Positions 62,724 through 64,000 of a stretch of DNA of 64,000 nt are shown in pieces. Below the pieces are notes generated by a model, which did not search any database, was not told the origin of the DNA, and saw only the letters and a list, made by a program, of their open reading frames with translations. The position numbers were made by a program, and so were the translations under genes. Each line of letters begins with the position of its first letter. Positions within the stretch are counted from its first letter, which is position 1. Origin of the DNA: Cyathus striatus (lineage: Eukaryota; Basidiomycota; Agaricomycetes; Agaricales; Nidulariaceae); contig JAOVFP010000003.1 in assembly GCA_025738555.1 (NCBI GenBank), positions 4,588,001-4,652,000 on the forward strand. The letters are read 5' to 3'.

Positions 62724-63188
62724 ACACTGCCGGTAAAATCCCAGGCAACGTAAGTATCATAGTGGAAGGAGGGACTTGAAGCCTGAGAATGAATGGACAC
62801 CAACTGCACTGCCGGTAAAATCCCAGGCAGTGCGATGCTAGTGGTCAGAACGAGAGTGGTTGAGCGAAGAGTGTTAAGGAAAATGGGGCATCTGTACACT
62901 GCTATAACTATGATTCCAAAGTGATTCGCCTCCCATCTGGGACAACGTGATTCGCCTTCCCGCCCACTGATAGATGGTGACAAAGGACAAAGTCAAAATG
63001 ACTATTGAACAAGACGAATACAGTGCGCTGAAATAGCTCCCCCATTTTCGGTGTGCACAAAGTCAAATCTGTCAAATCTGTTACCAAAAGTATCGCACAG
63101 AGCAGGCAGAGCCCACAACCACGATTCTAAAGTGTTTCATCTCCCATCTTGGACAACGTGATTTGCCATCCCATCCACTGATAGATGA
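62724..63188. repeat. Hairpin repeats and a 68-bp direct repeat pair
   Basis: A hairpin of the same family as the 51-kb array occurs intact at about 62805-62833 (GCACTGCCGGTAAAATCCC followed by AGGCAGTGC) and with a broken stem at about 62724-62750. Two 68-bp direct repeats follow, 62909-62976 and 63121-63188, sharing CTCCCATCT, GGACAACGTGATT and CCACTGATAGATG. The two copies differ mainly by C/T and G/A changes, several at CpG sites. The block lies between two divergently oriented accessory genes. Confidence 0.75.
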
Positions 63189-63488
63189 TTTTGATTAAAC
63201 AACATCATGGCCTTCGCGTACACGTTGTGTTCAGTCTTCGTTTTAAAATCTGCTGTGAAGTTAGTCAAAGAGATATCAGGTTTCATCATAATAAACTCAC
63301 CGTCTTTAGGCTCAGGGATGAAAAGATGTTCGTGAGTTTACCGCGGAGTCGCTTTTCCTTGGAAGATGCCAGTGTGTTCGGGTTTTCAAATCCCGATACA
63401 TGAGTCGATATGAGCTTGCAGTGTCGCGTGTACATCTTTCAATTACAATATCCCTCTTTCAGCGTATTCATCTGCACACAGTCTATCG

Positions 63489-64000
63489 ATGTCGAACTAT
63501 GTAAGAAATCAACTTAAAACATAGAGGCGAAGCTCACATGCTCTTCATTGTTTCCAGAGATTTCATGTGACAGATCCATTAGACAAGAAGCATACATGGC
63601 TTATAGAGGAGCTAGCAAGCCTCTACCCTAGCGCAAAGAAAGCAGGCGAAGAAGAAAGCTTCTGGGGTTTGGTCCACTCCGAGTGGAAGCAGACATATCC
63701 AGTAGACCTTAAAGAAGTAGAAGACGTAGGAGGACACTGCACTTGTCCTATAGTAATAAGACACTGATATAAACAGCAGCAAAATACCTTAACCAAGAGA
63801 ACAAAAAGCGAGGAAAATGTAAGTGAGCTCCGATAAAAATCTGAGATCTATCTGACATGTTCTGTAGCAAATTCAGTTTGAAGTCCTTTGGACTTATTGC
63901 TGGCCTCCGAAAGGAAGAAACGATGAAGATCAGGAAGGCATACACCCTCAAGACTGGAGGAAATGCCTTCCTGAGCTATTCGCTGAAGCCAGACAAGACA
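63489..64000 (+). CDS. Transposon-associated accessory protein, partial at right edge
   Basis: A 12-nt first exon (MSNY, 63489-63500) splices over a 57-nt intron to RFHVTDPLDKKHTWLIEELA, continuing LYPSAKKAGEEESFWGLVH and EWKQTYPVDLKEVED. Later exons are probable: one ends at GTAAGT (63810), and the next (from about 63868) reads QIQFEVLWTYCWPPKGRNDE and then HPQDWRKCLPELFAEARQD to the window edge. The gene runs out of the window. I recall similar N-termini in uncharacterised Agaricomycete proteins near transposons but know no function. It is divergent from the gene at 59342-62659. The middle exon join is uncertain. Confidence 0.6.

Noticed and set aside
54216..63188. Repeat-induced point mutation as in ascomycetes
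   Set aside because: Classic RIP favours CpA. The visible changes fit CpG decay better, although I could not count contexts, so this is a preference and not a proof.

Overview
This window is nuclear DNA from a filamentous fungus, most probably an Agaricomycete (mushroom-forming basidiomycete). Genes are cut by many 45-80 nt GT-AG introns, and the mobile DNA (a KDZ transposase with a Ulp1-like tail, a DUF6589-type protein) is of kinds I know mainly from that group. No RNA gene or CRISPR array is supported. All gene models were spliced by eye; exon joins were accepted when frames closed and family motifs ran through the joins.

Layout. 1-9 kb is gene-poor: one clear gene, a 10-exon uridine phosphorylase-like gene (2929-4476), and a decayed repeat array (6.4-7.6 kb). 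At 9.0-13.3 kb lies a 22-exon secreted GH31 alpha-glucosidase. At 13.8-22.2 kb are three tandem, same-strand paralogues of a DHA1-type MFS exporter. At 24.2-36.0 kb is a tandem segmental duplication: two haloacid-dehalogenase-like genes, an intact M16 metallopeptidase (Ste23/insulysin type), a broken copy of its 3' end, an inserted small gene with an inverted fragment of itself, and a 705-bp hAT-like element with a perfect 8-bp target duplication. At 36.5-43.7 kb come an unknown gene, a NAT9-like acetyltransferase and a very long CDCA7-type zinc-finger protein (zf-4CXXC_R1). An F-box-like gene with two apparent frameshifts follows (44.9-46.1 kb).

From 46.4 kb to the end the DNA is a transposon graveyard. 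A DUF6589-type gene is split by a 2.7-kb element with a TA duplication and then truncated. A hairpin-rich tandem array precedes a KDZ transposase that is split by a 968-bp element with about 230-bp inverted repeats. Removing either insertion with one target duplication restores the host reading frame. The KDZ gene also carries four in-frame TGA codons, at least two at arginine positions I recognise in the family. A neighbouring accessory gene shows one similar TGA and a one-base frameshift. This suggests CpG methylation followed by C-to-T decay; the CDCA7-type gene, whose animal relatives act in DNA-methylation maintenance, lies 8 kb away.

The host genes do not form an obvious pathway. The likely functional links are the exporter array, and the KDZ gene with the accessory genes at 59.3-64 kb, which share a distinctive hairpin repeat family.
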